Shown: positions 18,226 to 25,996 of the stretch, one piece after another | Layout of the letters: the number at the start of each line of letters is the position of its first letter | Numbering within the stretch: position 1 is the first letter of the stretch | NCBI GenBank assembly: GCA_030696345.1 | Contig: JAUYSK010000016.1 | Coordinates: 248,001-312,000 of the forward strand | DNA from: Azonexus sp. | GTDB lineage: Bacteria; Pseudomonadota; Gammaproteobacteria; Burkholderiales; Rhodocyclaceae | Length of the DNA stretch: 64,000 nucleotides | Reading direction: 5' to 3' | Translations under genes and position numbers: made by a program | The notes under the pieces: generated by a model | The model's input: only the letters and a program-made list of their open reading frames with translations | Told to the model about the DNA's origin: nothing | Databases searched by the model: none

Positions 18226-18648
18226 TTAAGCGATGCTCTGCGTTGCAGCAATAAACCTTTTGACCGTATGTCGCTTTGCCAACGATTTTTCAACAGGCCG
18301 GCGATTGGAATGGGAAATTGGCGTATCGCACGCCGAAAGATGACTTCCATCGAGCCGAAAGCGCTGGACATGGCTCAAGACGCTGCCGTCGAATAGACCA
18401 CCCATGCTGAAATGATCAAGCTTGAGCAATTGCAGGAAACGGCTGGCGCTACCCAATGTGTCAAACACAGTCAGCCGACCATCGTGACCTCTCAACCAAC
18501 GACCATTCATCGTCACGCCAAGACAGCGCTGTTGCCCGCTCACAAGCACCGGGCGCAAAGAAATGGCAGCGTCTGCCTCCTGCTGCGTTGGCATGCTTGC
18601 CGACGCAGCCAAGTCTAACCATGTCATGAACTGCATGTTCGTTTTCAT
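18226..18648 (-). CDS. Protein of unknown function
   Basis: A 140-residue protein starting MKTNMQFMTWLDLAASASM. It has the strand pattern LRPVLVSGQQRCLGVTMNGRWLRG and later GSASRFLQLLKLDHF, with a basic C-terminus. No domain is recognised, and there is no clear signal peptide. Its start overlaps the stop of the DUF2934 gene by 4 bp and it ends 20 bp before the Hsp20 start, which supports a three-gene transcript. Confidence 0.55.
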   Translation of the reverse strand: MKTNMQFMTWLDLAASASMPTQQEADAAISLRPVLVSGQQRCLGVTMNGRWLRGHDGRLTVFDTLGSASRFLQLLKLDHFSMGGLFDGSVLSHVQRFRLDGSHLSACDTPISHSNRRPVEKSLAKRHTVKRFIAATQSIA

Positions 18649-18884
18649 GGCGAAATTTCTCGGTTTGACCGGCCGGAACCGCCCTCCCCTTTGGAGAGCT
18701 CAACCTCGGCGCTTAGCCAATCCTCCAATTCACTACCGGGCGAAAAGCCACGTGCTTCCGCCTTGTAATATGCGGCGGTGGCTACGTGCTCTATATTGTT
18801 TTCGAAGCGTGGACCAGCCTCGCTTTCCATAGCCTCCGAATTAACCTTGCTACGGCTTTTCCGCTTGTCTCCGGTTGTTTTCAT
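18645..18884 (-). CDS. DUF2934 domain protein
   Basis: A 79-residue, highly charged protein. The block HVATAAYYKAEARGFSPG followed by ELEDWLSAEVEL is the DUF2934 signature, a short helical domain of unknown function often found on plasmids and in stress islands. The N-terminus is Lys/Arg-rich. It overlaps the next gene by 4 bp and is the first gene of the Hsp20 cluster. A 24-bp motif shared with the phasin gene lies 109 bp upstream. Confidence 0.8.
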   Translation of the reverse strand: MKTTGDKRKSRSKVNSEAMESEAGPRFENNIEHVATAAYYKAEARGFSPGSELEDWLSAEVELSKGEGGSGRSNREISP

Positions 18885-19190
18885 TTTGGTTTTCCTTTTG
18901 ATTTGCTTGGGGATGGGGTGCCTGAAATCAATGCTTTCAGTGGTGCCATCGACTAACTGAACGTCCAGAATATTGATCTGGCAGCCCCAGTTAAATACGG
19001 GTCAGCGCGTATAGGTGTTTGCCCTTACTAAGCTGTTTTCGCCACGGAGGGGTATGCTGATAGCACGACTGATTGCCATACCGGCTGGGTTCTCCATGTT
19101 GCTTTGCTCTCGTTGATTTATCGGGCAAACAGTTGAAGCATCTTGAGCCAACTGGCCATGCAAAGCCTCGAGTCGATCTGGGTAAACAAC
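18885..19190. other. Intergenic region between DUF2934 (-) and the PAS histidine kinase (+)
   Basis: About 306 bp without a supported gene. It holds the shared 24-bp motif (18993-19016), a TGCCTGAAA word at 18919-18927 that recurs at the same relative position before the phasin gene, and an 8-bp inverted pair GTTTGCCC / GGGCAAAC about 100 bp apart (near 19018 and 19124). It must contain promoters for both divergent genes; no -35/-10 pair was assigned with confidence. Confidence 0.6.
18993..19016 (-). promoter_or_regulatory. 24-bp motif shared with the phasin upstream region (copy A)
   Basis: On the - strand it reads ACCTATACGCG, four variable bases, CCC, one variable base, TATTT. It matches 22211-22234 at 19 of 24 positions. 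It lies 109 bp before the DUF2934 start, and copy B lies 94 bp before the phasin start in the same orientation. A promoter or operator role is inferred from that similar placement. Confidence 0.45.
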
Positions 19191-20855
19191 ATGAAAAAAG
19201 CCGACGACAAACCTCATACGTTAAGAACCCAAGCTGAAGAACGGCTGGCCAGACATACGGCACCAGCCTCAGCGGCAATGCTGACGAATGGAGCGTTGCA
19301 CGAACTGCAAGTGCACCAGATCGAACTGGAAATGCAGAATGAGCAGTTACAGGAGAATCAGGTTGCCCTGGCGGAATCCCGTGACCGCTATCAGGATTTG
19401 TACGACTTCGCGCCGGTCGGTTACCTCACGCTGGACATCAATGGGCAGATTACCGAAGTCAATCTTGCCGGGGCCAGTTTGTTTGGGCTTGACCGAAACA
19501 AGCTGAAAAATCAAGCATTCGTTCGCTTTCTGTCACCCCAAGACAGGGATGCCTGGCAAAAAATTTCTTCTTACGCCATGGTGCATGCGGAGAAGCAATA
19601 TTCATTGGTCGATTTGCTGCGCAAGGATGGCAGTCGTTTAACGGTGCATCTTGAATTCCGCCGTATGGATCACGAGGATCCGACGCGCGCGCTTAGAATT
19701 TCAATGACCAACGTCAGTGTAATGAAAGGCCTCATTGACGATTTACAACGGCGTGAAGATCGCTTGAAATTGGCCAAGGAAGCAACGGGTCTGGGCGTCT
19801 TCGATCACGACCTGATCACCGGAGTGCATTACTTCGACGAACGCCTGCGCGAAATATGGGGGTTCGGACAAGATCCTCTCAATGGGATCACCCGTACCCA
19901 GGTTATTGCCGGCATACATCCCGAGGACCGCCCGGACATCCAAAGCCTTATCGAAAACGCATTGGACCCCCAAGGCAACGGTCACTATTTAGCCGAGTAC
20001 CGAGTTATCAAACAGTCCGATGGTTCCGTGCGGCATGTGACCGCCAATGGGCAGGTGTTTTTCCAGGCTGGGCAGGCGATCAGGTTTGTCGGCACGGCAA
20101 AGGATATAAGCTTGCAAAAGCACCTTGAGAAAGAGCTCCAACTACGTCGTCTGGAAATGGAACAGTTGGTGAACCAGTTGGTGGCCGCCCAAACAGCAGC
20201 AGCGATTGCCCATGAAATCAATCAGCCACTTGTTGCGATTTCTGCCTACAGCGAAGCCGCGATACGGATGCTGGAGAGTGGCTCGAAAGACCCGGTCAAA
20301 CTGAAGCGTGCTCTTCAGGGCGCCATGGAGCAGTCACAGCGTGCAGGTCAATCACTCCAGGAACTGCTTGAGTTGCTGCATCAGGGTGAAGTCCCGATGG
20401 AAAAAATTGATTTGAATCTGGTGATCGACGAAGCCATTTCGATGGCCAAAGCAAGCTGGCTGAATGACTTTCAGTCGGTTCTGGAGCTAGAGAACAACTT
20501 GCCGCCGGTATTGGCAAACAAACTTATCGTCAAGAAGGTGCTGCTAAATCTCCTCCACAACGGCATCGAGGCCATGCGAGGCATTAGCGCAGCAAAGCAG
20601 GCGATGAGCATCGTGGTCCGCAGTCACTCGGAGGGCAAAATGGCCCAGGTCACTGTTCGTGATAATGGCCCAGGGCTCGCACCCGATCTTCTCAAAAAAC
20701 TATTCCAGCCATTTTTTACGACCAAACCGCAGGGCATGGGTTTTGGACTTCCCATCAGCAAAACGCTCATCGAGTCATGCGGCGGGAAACTCTGGCTGGA
20801 TCAGGCGGCCGGTTCCGGTGCGACGTTTCACTTTACCTTGCCGTTTGCACCATGA
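19191..20855 (+). CDS. Soluble PAS-domain sensor histidine kinase
   Basis: A 554-residue kinase with no membrane segment. It has an N-terminal coiled coil (HELQVHQIELEMQNEQLQ), PAS 1 (about 65-185), PAS 2/PAC (about 190-310), a dimerisation domain with the phospho-accepting His341 in AIAHEINQPLVAI, and an ATPase domain with N-box NLLHNGIEAM, DNGPGL and GMGFGLPISK. This is the FixL/DctB-like subclass. The start at ATG 19191 is preferred by composition over ATG 19158 or TTG 19143. It overlaps the FixJ-type regulator gene by 4 bp and is surely its partner. The signal, perhaps redox or oxygen through PAS, is unknown; no haem histidine was identified. Confidence 0.9.
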   Translation: MKKADDKPHTLRTQAEERLARHTAPASAAMLTNGALHELQVHQIELEMQNEQLQENQVALAESRDRYQDLYDFAPVGYLTLDINGQITEVNLAGASLFGLDRNKLKNQAFVRFLSPQDRDAWQKISSYAMVHAEKQYSLVDLLRKDGSRLTVHLEFRRMDHEDPTRALRISMTNVSVMKGLIDDLQRREDRLKLAKEATGLGVFDHDLITGVHYFDERLREIWGFGQDPLNGITRTQVIAGIHPEDRPDIQSLIENALDPQGNGHYLAEYRVIKQSDGSVRHVTANGQVFFQAGQAIRFVGTAKDISLQKHLEKELQLRRLEMEQLVNQLVAAQTAAAIAHEINQPLVAISAYSEAAIRMLESGSKDPVKLKRALQGAMEQSQRAGQSLQELLELLHQGEVPMEKIDLNLVIDEAISMAKASWLNDFQSVLELENNLPPVLANKLIVKKVLLNLLHNGIEAMRGISAAKQAMSIVVRSHSEGKMAQVTVRDNGPGLAPDLLKKLFQPFFTTKPQGMGFGLPISKTLIESCGGKLWLDQAAGSGATFHFTLPFAP

Positions 20856-21469
20856 GCAACAGTATGGTTTACGTGGTCGATGATGACCTGGCGGTTCGGG
20901 ATTCGCTGACGATGCTGCTTGAACAGGATGGCATCAACACCGAAACATTCGCGAGCGCAAATGAATTTCTGTCGGCATGTGGGTCGCTGAATCAGATTGC
21001 TTGCGCCATCATTGACGTTCGCATGCCGGATATGGATGGCCTTGAGTTACAGGCTGAATTGGCGAAGCGGAAAATTCAACTGCCCATCATATTTCTTACC
21101 GGCCACGGCGATATCCCGATGAGTGTTCGCGCCATCAAGTCAGGGGCTGTCGATTTTCTGACCAAGCCGATTACCGGAAGGGCGCTCAAAGAGAGCGTAC
21201 AGGCTGCGCTAGCCGAAAGCGAAAAGCTGCTGACTCAATCAGAATCAATCAATACGGCGGCGAAGCGTCTTTCCTCCCTGACGCATCGTGAGCAAGAGGT
21301 GATGGCGCTGGCGGTCACGGGGCTATCCAATAAGGACATTGCCCGGCACCTGGGAATCAGTCACCGCACCGTCGAGATTCACAAAGCCCGGGTCATGCAC
21401 AAAACCGGCACGGAAACACTGCTTGACCTTGCGCATCTGGCCGAAAATGGGAAGCTGCTTGCCGAATGA
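20852..21469 (+). CDS. FixJ-family response regulator
   Basis: A 205-residue two-domain regulator. The receiver domain (1-120) has the acidic pair YVVDDD, phospho-acceptor Asp55 in AIIDVRMPDMDG, the switch threonine in FLTGHGD and lysine in FLTKPITG. A LuxR-type helix-turn-helix follows (LTHREQEVMALAVTGLSNKDIARHL, about 145-170). The ATGA overlap with the PAS kinase marks them as a pair. Target genes are unknown; the nearest candidates are the phasin and stress genes on both sides, an inference from position. Confidence 0.93.
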   Translation: MSNSMVYVVDDDLAVRDSLTMLLEQDGINTETFASANEFLSACGSLNQIACAIIDVRMPDMDGLELQAELAKRKIQLPIIFLTGHGDIPMSVRAIKSGAVDFLTKPITGRALKESVQAALAESEKLLTQSESINTAAKRLSSLTHREQEVMALAVTGLSNKDIARHLGISHRTVEIHKARVMHKTGTETLLDLAHLAENGKLLAE

Positions 21470-21526
21470 AAGAAGCTCTGGTCTAGCGGTAACGAATCAC
21501 GATGAACCAGAAATGAGGCCCCAATA

Positions 21527-21560
21527 GAAAACTCCCCACTCAGCCGTCAGCTGGTGGGGA
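21527..21560 (-). terminator. Rho-independent terminator of the phasin gene
   Basis: An 11-bp stem with one bulged base: TCCCCAC and CAGC (21533-21544) pair with GCTG and GTGGGGA (21550-21560) around a 5-nt loop. On the - strand it is followed by U-rich AGTTTTC. It lies 21 bp beyond the phasin stop. Confidence 0.85.
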
Positions 21561-21580
21561 ATGGCCAGTGAATCTTCGAA

Positions 21581-22117
21581 CTATCTGGCCCTTTTGGTTG
21601 TGGCGGCTGCGGCCTTGGTGGCCGTTGCGAGATTTCCCTGGGCCGCATCAGCAAACTGTTTGGCCACAACATTCATGTTGCCATAAGCAGCGTTGGCAGC
21701 GGTAATTGCGCTTTGTATCGCAGCAAACGCACTTTCAGAGCCCTTCGGGGCAGATTTGTTAGCCTGTTCCAACATTTTTTCTGCCGATTTCTGAAAAGAG
21801 CCAAACTGGGCTTCAAGCAATTTCGACATTTCTTCCTGCGACCGGGCAGCGACTTCGTAGATGCTCCGCGTGTAATCAAGAGCTTTTTCAATAGCGGGCT
21901 GGGTTAGCGCCGCCTGAATTGAAACAACATCGTTCACATCCTTGGCATGCAATAAAGCCTTGGCACCGGATGCGGAATCCTCAATCGCTGAACGAGCAAT
22001 ATCCATATTGAGGGCAAGGATGCGCTCAGCAGAGGCCAGCGCTGTGTTGGACACAGCCAGCAAGGAATCAACGGTAGCCTTGTTGGCAGCAGTGAATTGT
22101 TCAGCATTGAAGTTCAT
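21581..22117 (-). CDS. phaP: Phasin family protein
   Basis: A 178-residue amphipathic helical protein beginning MNFNAEQFTAANKATVDSLL, the classic phasin N-terminus. Long helices continue to an Ala/Thr/Lys-rich tail (ATATKAAAATTKRAR). Phasins coat polyhydroxybutyrate granules and control their size, so the organism probably stores PHB, although no phaC or phaA is in the window. A strong ribosome site (AGGAGAACCC) precedes the ATG. It is a single-gene unit with its own terminator, and carries copy B of a 24-bp motif in its leader. Confidence 0.92.
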   Translation of the reverse strand: MNFNAEQFTAANKATVDSLLAVSNTALASAERILALNMDIARSAIEDSASGAKALLHAKDVNDVVSIQAALTQPAIEKALDYTRSIYEVAARSQEEMSKLLEAQFGSFQKSAEKMLEQANKSAPKGSESAFAAIQSAITAANAAYGNMNVVAKQFADAAQGNLATATKAAAATTKRAR

Positions 22118-22210
22118 GGGTTCTCCTGGGTTGAAATTGCGATTTTTGTTGCCTGAAACTCAAGCAACTGCGTATTCGATCCTCATAGTACCGGGGTAGT
22201 CCGCACTGCC

Positions 22211-22234
22211 AAATAAGGGCTGACGCGTATAGGT
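22211..22234 (-). promoter_or_regulatory. 24-bp motif shared with the DUF2934/Hsp20 upstream region (copy B)
   Basis: Second copy of the element at 18993-19016, same orientation relative to its gene and 94 bp before the phasin start. Differences fall mainly in the central four bases, while ACCTATACGCG, CCC and TATTT are kept. Confidence 0.45.
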
Positions 22235-22426
22235 CCAAGCAGGAGAGTTCGACGCCAAACGTGTTGTTACAGTGGTATCACTACCAAGGGGACCTTCATG
22301 AATGAGCGAATTCGCGATTGCTGAGCAAGATGGCCACTCTTGAATTGGAAGTGAGCGTCGCGCTCCATGAGCAGGAAGCAGCTTGATTTGGTTTGACGTA
22401 GCTCTGACCAGAGTTCGACCAGACAA

Positions 22427-22460
22427 CAAAAAAGCCAACCCGCAGAGGTTGGCTTTTTTA
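22427..22460. terminator. Bidirectional terminator downstream of tRNA-Gly
   Basis: GCCAACC and GGTTGGC form a 7-bp stem around a 6-nt loop, flanked by A-runs on the left and a six-T run on the right, so it can end transcripts from either strand. On the - strand it lies about 33 bp after the tRNA 3' end. Confidence 0.88.
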
Positions 22461-22492
22461 CTTGCAGATCAACGACCTGCCTGAATTTTATG

Positions 22493-22566
22493 TGGAGCGG
22501 GCGATGAGAATCGAACTCACGGCTCTAGCTTGGGAAGCTAGGGTATTACCATTATACGACGCCCGC
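22493..22566 (-). tRNA. tRNA-Gly (anticodon CCC)
   Basis: A 74-nt cloverleaf on the - strand. The acceptor stem is GCGGGCG/CGCCCGC with an encoded CCA end. The D-arm is GTAT/ATAC, the anticodon stem CTAGC/GCTAG holds the loop TTCCCAA, so the anticodon is CCC (reads GGG). The T-arm contains TTCGATT. It is followed by a terminator and preceded by the flavin reductase gene. No integrase or direct repeat of its 3' end was seen nearby. Confidence 0.95.
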
Positions 22567-22608
22567 TCTGGGCAAGAGAGCGCATTCTAAGCGCAGAAGG
22601 CGCCCGGT

Positions 22609-23109
22609 TCAATCTTCCTGAGCGTCAGCCAGTTTCCGGTACTGGCCGGCGTGAAAAAGCAGCGGCGATAAGATCTCTGATTCGGCAAATTTTTCGACAC
22701 GCCCGATAAAGATGGTGTGATCGCCCCCGGCCTGCTTGATTTCGTTGGCGACTTCAAAAGTGGCACAGCATTCGGGGAATACCGGGGCGCCGCCAGCGCC
22801 GGGCAGCCAGTTGAGGCCGGCAAAGCGGTCGGCCGGCCAGGTCGCAAAGCGATTGGAAATATCCTGCTGGTCGACCGAGAGAATGTTGATGGCGTGATGA
22901 CTGGCGCGGCGGAAGGCTTCGAGGTTGTGCGAAGCGTTGTCGAGGCACCAGAGGACCAGCGCCGGTTCCAGCGAGACTGCCGAGAAGGAATTGACCGTCA
23001 GCCCGATCGGGTGGCCATCGGGATCGATGGCGGTGACGACGGCAACGCCGGTGGCAAAGCGCCCGAGGGCATTGCGCAAGTTGCGGCTATCGGCTTGGGG
23101 TTGGGTCAT
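22609..23109 (-). CDS. Flavin reductase-like (FMN-binding split barrel) protein
   Basis: A 166-residue protein with NALGRFATGVAVVTAIDPDGHPIGLTVNSFSAVSLEP split across residues 11-48 and the later HTIFIGRVEKF segment. These mark the flavin reductase family that supplies reduced FMN to two-component monooxygenases or acts as a general NAD(P)H:flavin oxidoreductase. The partner oxygenase is not in the window. It is divergent from mutY with 75 bp between the start codons. Confidence 0.9.
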   Translation of the reverse strand: MTQPQADSRNLRNALGRFATGVAVVTAIDPDGHPIGLTVNSFSAVSLEPALVLWCLDNASHNLEAFRRASHHAINILSVDQQDISNRFATWPADRFAGLNWLPGAGGAPVFPECCATFEVANEIKQAGGDHTIFIGRVEKFAESEILSPLLFHAGQYRKLADAQED

Positions 23110-23184
23110 CTGGGGCGATCTGGCGGAGGCCGGCGGAAAAAGGCCGTATTATCCGTGGTCCCGCAGCCCGCGTCGAGGCAGAAT

Positions 23185-24222
23185 TTGGCCACCCCACCCG
23201 CTTTCACCGCTCACCTGATTGCCTGGCAAAAAGTTGCCGGGCGCCACGACCTGCCCTGGCAGAAGACCCGCGATCCCTACCGCATCTGGCTTTCCGAGAT
23301 CATGTTGCAACAGACGCAGGTGACGACGGTGATCCCGTATTACCAGCGCTTCCTCGACAGCTTCCCCGATGTGCTGGCGCTGGCCGCCGCACCGATTGAG
23401 CAGGTGATCGAGCACTGGGCCGGTCTTGGCTATTACGCCCGGGCGCGCAACCTGCACCGTTGTGCGCAGCAGATTGCTGCGGTGCACCCCGGAAAATTCC
23501 CTAAAACCGCCGCACAACTGGCCGAATTACCCGGTATCGGGCGTTCGACGGCAGCGGCGATTGCGGCGTTTGCCTTTGGCCAGCGGGTGGCAATTCTCGA
23601 TGGCAACGTCAAGCGGGTGCTGTGCCGTCAATTCGGGATCGAGGGATTTCCGAATTCCACGGCTGTTGACCGCAGGCTTTGGGCACTGGCCGAAAGCCTG
23701 CTGCCGGAAACCGACATCGAGGCCTACACGCAGGGTGTAATGGATCTCGGCGCCACGCTGTGCACCCGCAGCCGCCCCCGTTGCGATGACTGCCCGGTAA
23801 AGCCGGACTGCCTCGCCCAGCGCGAAGGCCGCCAGAGCGAGTTGCCGGAAGCGCGACCGCGACCAACCGTACCGGAACGTTCGGCAACTTTCGTGCTGAT
23901 TTCGGACGGGCACCGCTTGCTGCTGGAACGCCGGCCAGCGAGCGGCCTGTGGGGCGGGTTGCTGGTACCGCCGGAGGGTGAGGTGGAAAGTGTTTTGGCC
24001 CGACTGGGCCTGACTGCCATCAGCCAACACCCGCTACCAGCGTTGAAGCATGCCTTCACCCATTTCCGGCTGACTTTGCAGCCGGTGCTGTGTCAGGTTG
24101 GGCCTGCTTCGGCGCTGGGCGAGCCCGGCCTGGAATGGGTGGAAATTGAGCGGGCTGCGGCAGCCGGGGTACCGACGCCGATCAAAAAACTGATCAGGCA
24201 GGTTGCCAGCGCAGCGGACTGA
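23185..24222 (+). CDS. mutY: A/G-specific adenine DNA glycosylase
   Basis: A 345-residue base-excision enzyme that removes adenine opposite 8-oxoguanine. It shows the catalytic glutamate region SEIMLQQTQV, the helix-hairpin-helix LAELPGIGRSTAAAIAAFA, the catalytic aspartate in ILDGNVKRVL, the Fe-S cluster cysteines in CTRSRPRCDDCPVKPDC (C-x6-C-x2-C-x5-C), and a C-terminal NUDIX-like domain that reads 8-oxoG. The TTG at 23185 is chosen because GAGG lies just before it and the product then starts as MATPPAFTAHLIAWQ. Its end overlaps the convergent HD-GYP gene by 29 bp. Confidence 0.95.
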   Translation: MATPPAFTAHLIAWQKVAGRHDLPWQKTRDPYRIWLSEIMLQQTQVTTVIPYYQRFLDSFPDVLALAAAPIEQVIEHWAGLGYYARARNLHRCAQQIAAVHPGKFPKTAAQLAELPGIGRSTAAAIAAFAFGQRVAILDGNVKRVLCRQFGIEGFPNSTAVDRRLWALAESLLPETDIEAYTQGVMDLGATLCTRSRPRCDDCPVKPDCLAQREGRQSELPEARPRPTVPERSATFVLISDGHRLLLERRPASGLWGGLLVPPEGEVESVLARLGLTAISQHPLPALKHAFTHFRLTLQPVLCQVGPASALGEPGLEWVEIERAAAAGVPTPIKKLIRQVASAAD

Positions 24223-25405
24223 GGCCCCAGTTCTCAAAGGTTTCGGCCCGGACAATCTGGCCGTAGTGATTGCCCACTTTTCGCGCCAGATCGACCTCGA
24301 CAGGGGCGACATACTGGCGGCGCTTGGCGTGGAAGATAACCCGCACTACCGGGCTAAGCAGATTGTCGTGGTGCACTTCCTCAACCACGGCCAGATGCCC
24401 GCTTTCAAGCAGGACCAGCGTACCGACTGGATAGATGCCGACGGTGCGCACAAAAGCCGCCACCAAAGCCTGATCGAACTGCGTACCGCCCTGATCGTAA
24501 AGCTGGCGCAGGGCCAGTGCCGGCGAGATGGCCGGACGATACGGACGATCGGAAGTCATCGCATCGTAGCTATCGACAATCGCTGCCATGCGGCCAGCCA
24601 CGGAAATCTCGTCGCCGGCCATCCGGTAGGGGTAGCCGCAACCGTTATAACGTTCGTGATGTTCGAGCACGACGGCCACCGAGGTTTCCGAGAGGCGCGA
24701 GGTGGCTTCGAGTACAGCCAGGCCTTCCTCGACATGACTCTGGACCACCGAATATTCGGCCTGGGAAAGCATGCCCCGCTTGGTAATCAGCTTGGCGTCG
24801 ATGGCTGACTGACCAATATCCTTGACCATGGTGCCGAGCGCCAGCTTTTCGATTTCCGGCTGCGCCATGCCTTGATGCTGGCCAAAGGCAATGATCAGCG
24901 CCGCCGTAGCCACGGCGTGTTCGGTGGCATAGGCGTCAGATTGCTTGAGGCGGGCAAGCGGCGCCAGTGCATCCGGATTACGCATCACCGATTCGATCAT
25001 CCGGCCGACGATGGGTTCCAGTCGGGCGGCGTCGACGCTGTGGCCACCGCGGGCGGCGAGCATCAGATCGGTCACCGTGCCGGCGGCTTCGACAATCAGG
25101 CGGCCGGCCCGTCGCCTTTCCTCGCCCAGCGATACCGTCAGCGGCTTGGTGTTGAAACGCTCGGCGATTGATTTGACCTTGCGTTCGACCACAGCAATGG
25201 TGACAACCGGAAGCGACGGGATATCAACTCCCTTGCTGGTGTCGATGCTGACTTCAACAATGCCTTCCTCAACCAGCCGCGCGATCTGGCTCTCGTCGCG
25301 CACGACAAATTTCTTGCGCCAGATCGAATGTTCCAGCCAGTGCTTGTGCAGGTCCACGACATACATGCCCGGCTGTAGCTTGCGGATGGAAATCTTGCGG
25401 ATCAC
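24194..25405 (-). CDS. HD-GYP domain protein with degenerate HD motif (DUF3391 N-domain)
   Basis: A 403-residue protein. The N-terminal DUF3391 domain (MIRKISIRKLQPGMYVVDLH) and a C-terminal HD-GYP domain are clear. The GYP half is kept as HHERYNGCGYP (249-259), but the usual HDxGK is KDIGQ at 195-199, losing a metal-binding histidine and the lysine. It is therefore probably inactive or altered as a c-di-GMP phosphodiesterase. The adjacent homologue at 25981-27186 is intact in the same positions. It lies 6 bp after the coiled-coil gene and shares its transcript. Confidence 0.92.
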   Translation of the reverse strand: MIRKISIRKLQPGMYVVDLHKHWLEHSIWRKKFVVRDESQIARLVEEGIVEVSIDTSKGVDIPSLPVVTIAVVERKVKSIAERFNTKPLTVSLGEERRRAGRLIVEAAGTVTDLMLAARGGHSVDAARLEPIVGRMIESVMRNPDALAPLARLKQSDAYATEHAVATAALIIAFGQHQGMAQPEIEKLALGTMVKDIGQSAIDAKLITKRGMLSQAEYSVVQSHVEEGLAVLEATSRLSETSVAVVLEHHERYNGCGYPYRMAGDEISVAGRMAAIVDSYDAMTSDRPYRPAISPALALRQLYDQGGTQFDQALVAAFVRTVGIYPVGTLVLLESGHLAVVEEVHHDNLLSPVVRVIFHAKRRQYVAPVEVDLARKVGNHYGQIVRAETFENWGLSPLRWQPA

Positions 25406-25411
25406 GCTGGA

Positions 25412-25996
25412 CTACTTCTTCTCGACTTCGGCCGCACGTCGTTCGGCCTGCTGCATCTTTGCCGCCACCTTCGCATCGTGGTCTTCGCGCTTCTTGCGCT
25501 GTTTTTCGGCTTCGGCGGCCTTGCGCTTCGCCCCTTCTTCGGCTTTTTTCGCCTTGTCGGCCTGCGTTGCCGCAAGCTCTGCCTCGGTACTCTGGCGAGC
25601 AGCACTGGTTTCCGCTTCGCGAGCCTTCAAGTCGGCCTCTTGCTGCGGCGCAGCCTCGGCACGGCGCTTGTCCTTGTCGCTAAACTGTTCCTTCTTGACC
25701 TCGCGCTCCAAAGCCTTGCCCTGAATATCAAGTCGCCGGGCCTCGCGCGTGCTCAGCTGGTGCTTGACGCGAGCGTCATCCCGGCAGGCATTGACCCGGA
25801 ACTTCTTGAAACACTCAGTCGCCTTGCCATCCAGGATCCGGTCAGCCTCATCCTGCCGCGTCCGGCTCTCGGCCTGGAGCGCCGCTGCCTTGTCCAGACG
25901 CTGTTGCCAATCGGCTTGCTGCGCCGGGCTCGGGCCATCATCTGCCGCCAGCACGGAAAAGCTGATGGCCAGCAGGGCGATCAGGCGGGTAGCCAT
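25412..25996 (-). CDS. Exported coiled-coil protein, unknown function
   Basis: A 194-residue protein. A signal peptide is visible (MATRLIALLAISFSVLAA), followed by a small two-cysteine segment (CFKKFRVNACRDDARVKH) and a long, Ala/Glu/Lys/Arg-rich coiled coil to the end (AEKQRKKREDHDAKVAAKM). The ATG at 25996 is preferred over one at 26017 because it directly begins the signal peptide. It overlaps the end of the intact HD-GYP gene by 16 bp and is followed by the degenerate one. A cell-envelope role is likely. Confidence 0.7.
   Translation of the reverse strand: MATRLIALLAISFSVLAADDGPSPAQQADWQQRLDKAAALQAESRTRQDEADRILDGKATECFKKFRVNACRDDARVKHQLSTREARRLDIQGKALEREVKKEQFSDKDKRRAEAAPQQEADLKAREAETSAARQSTEAELAATQADKAKKAEEGAKRKAAEAEKQRKKREDHDAKVAAKMQQAERRAAEVEKK

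Larger units (their letters stand above)
22118..22492. other. Intergenic region between phasin and tRNA-Gly
   Basis: About 375 bp without a supported gene. It contains the phasin leader with TGCCTGAAA at 22150-22158, the shared motif copy B (22211-22234), a stretch of unassigned sequence (22235-22426), and a bidirectional terminator at 22427-22460. Short reading frames here show no conserved features. Confidence 0.6.

Noticed and set aside
22493..22566. tRNA-Gly as an integration site of a genomic island
   Set aside because: No integrase gene and no second copy of the tRNA 3' end were seen within the window.
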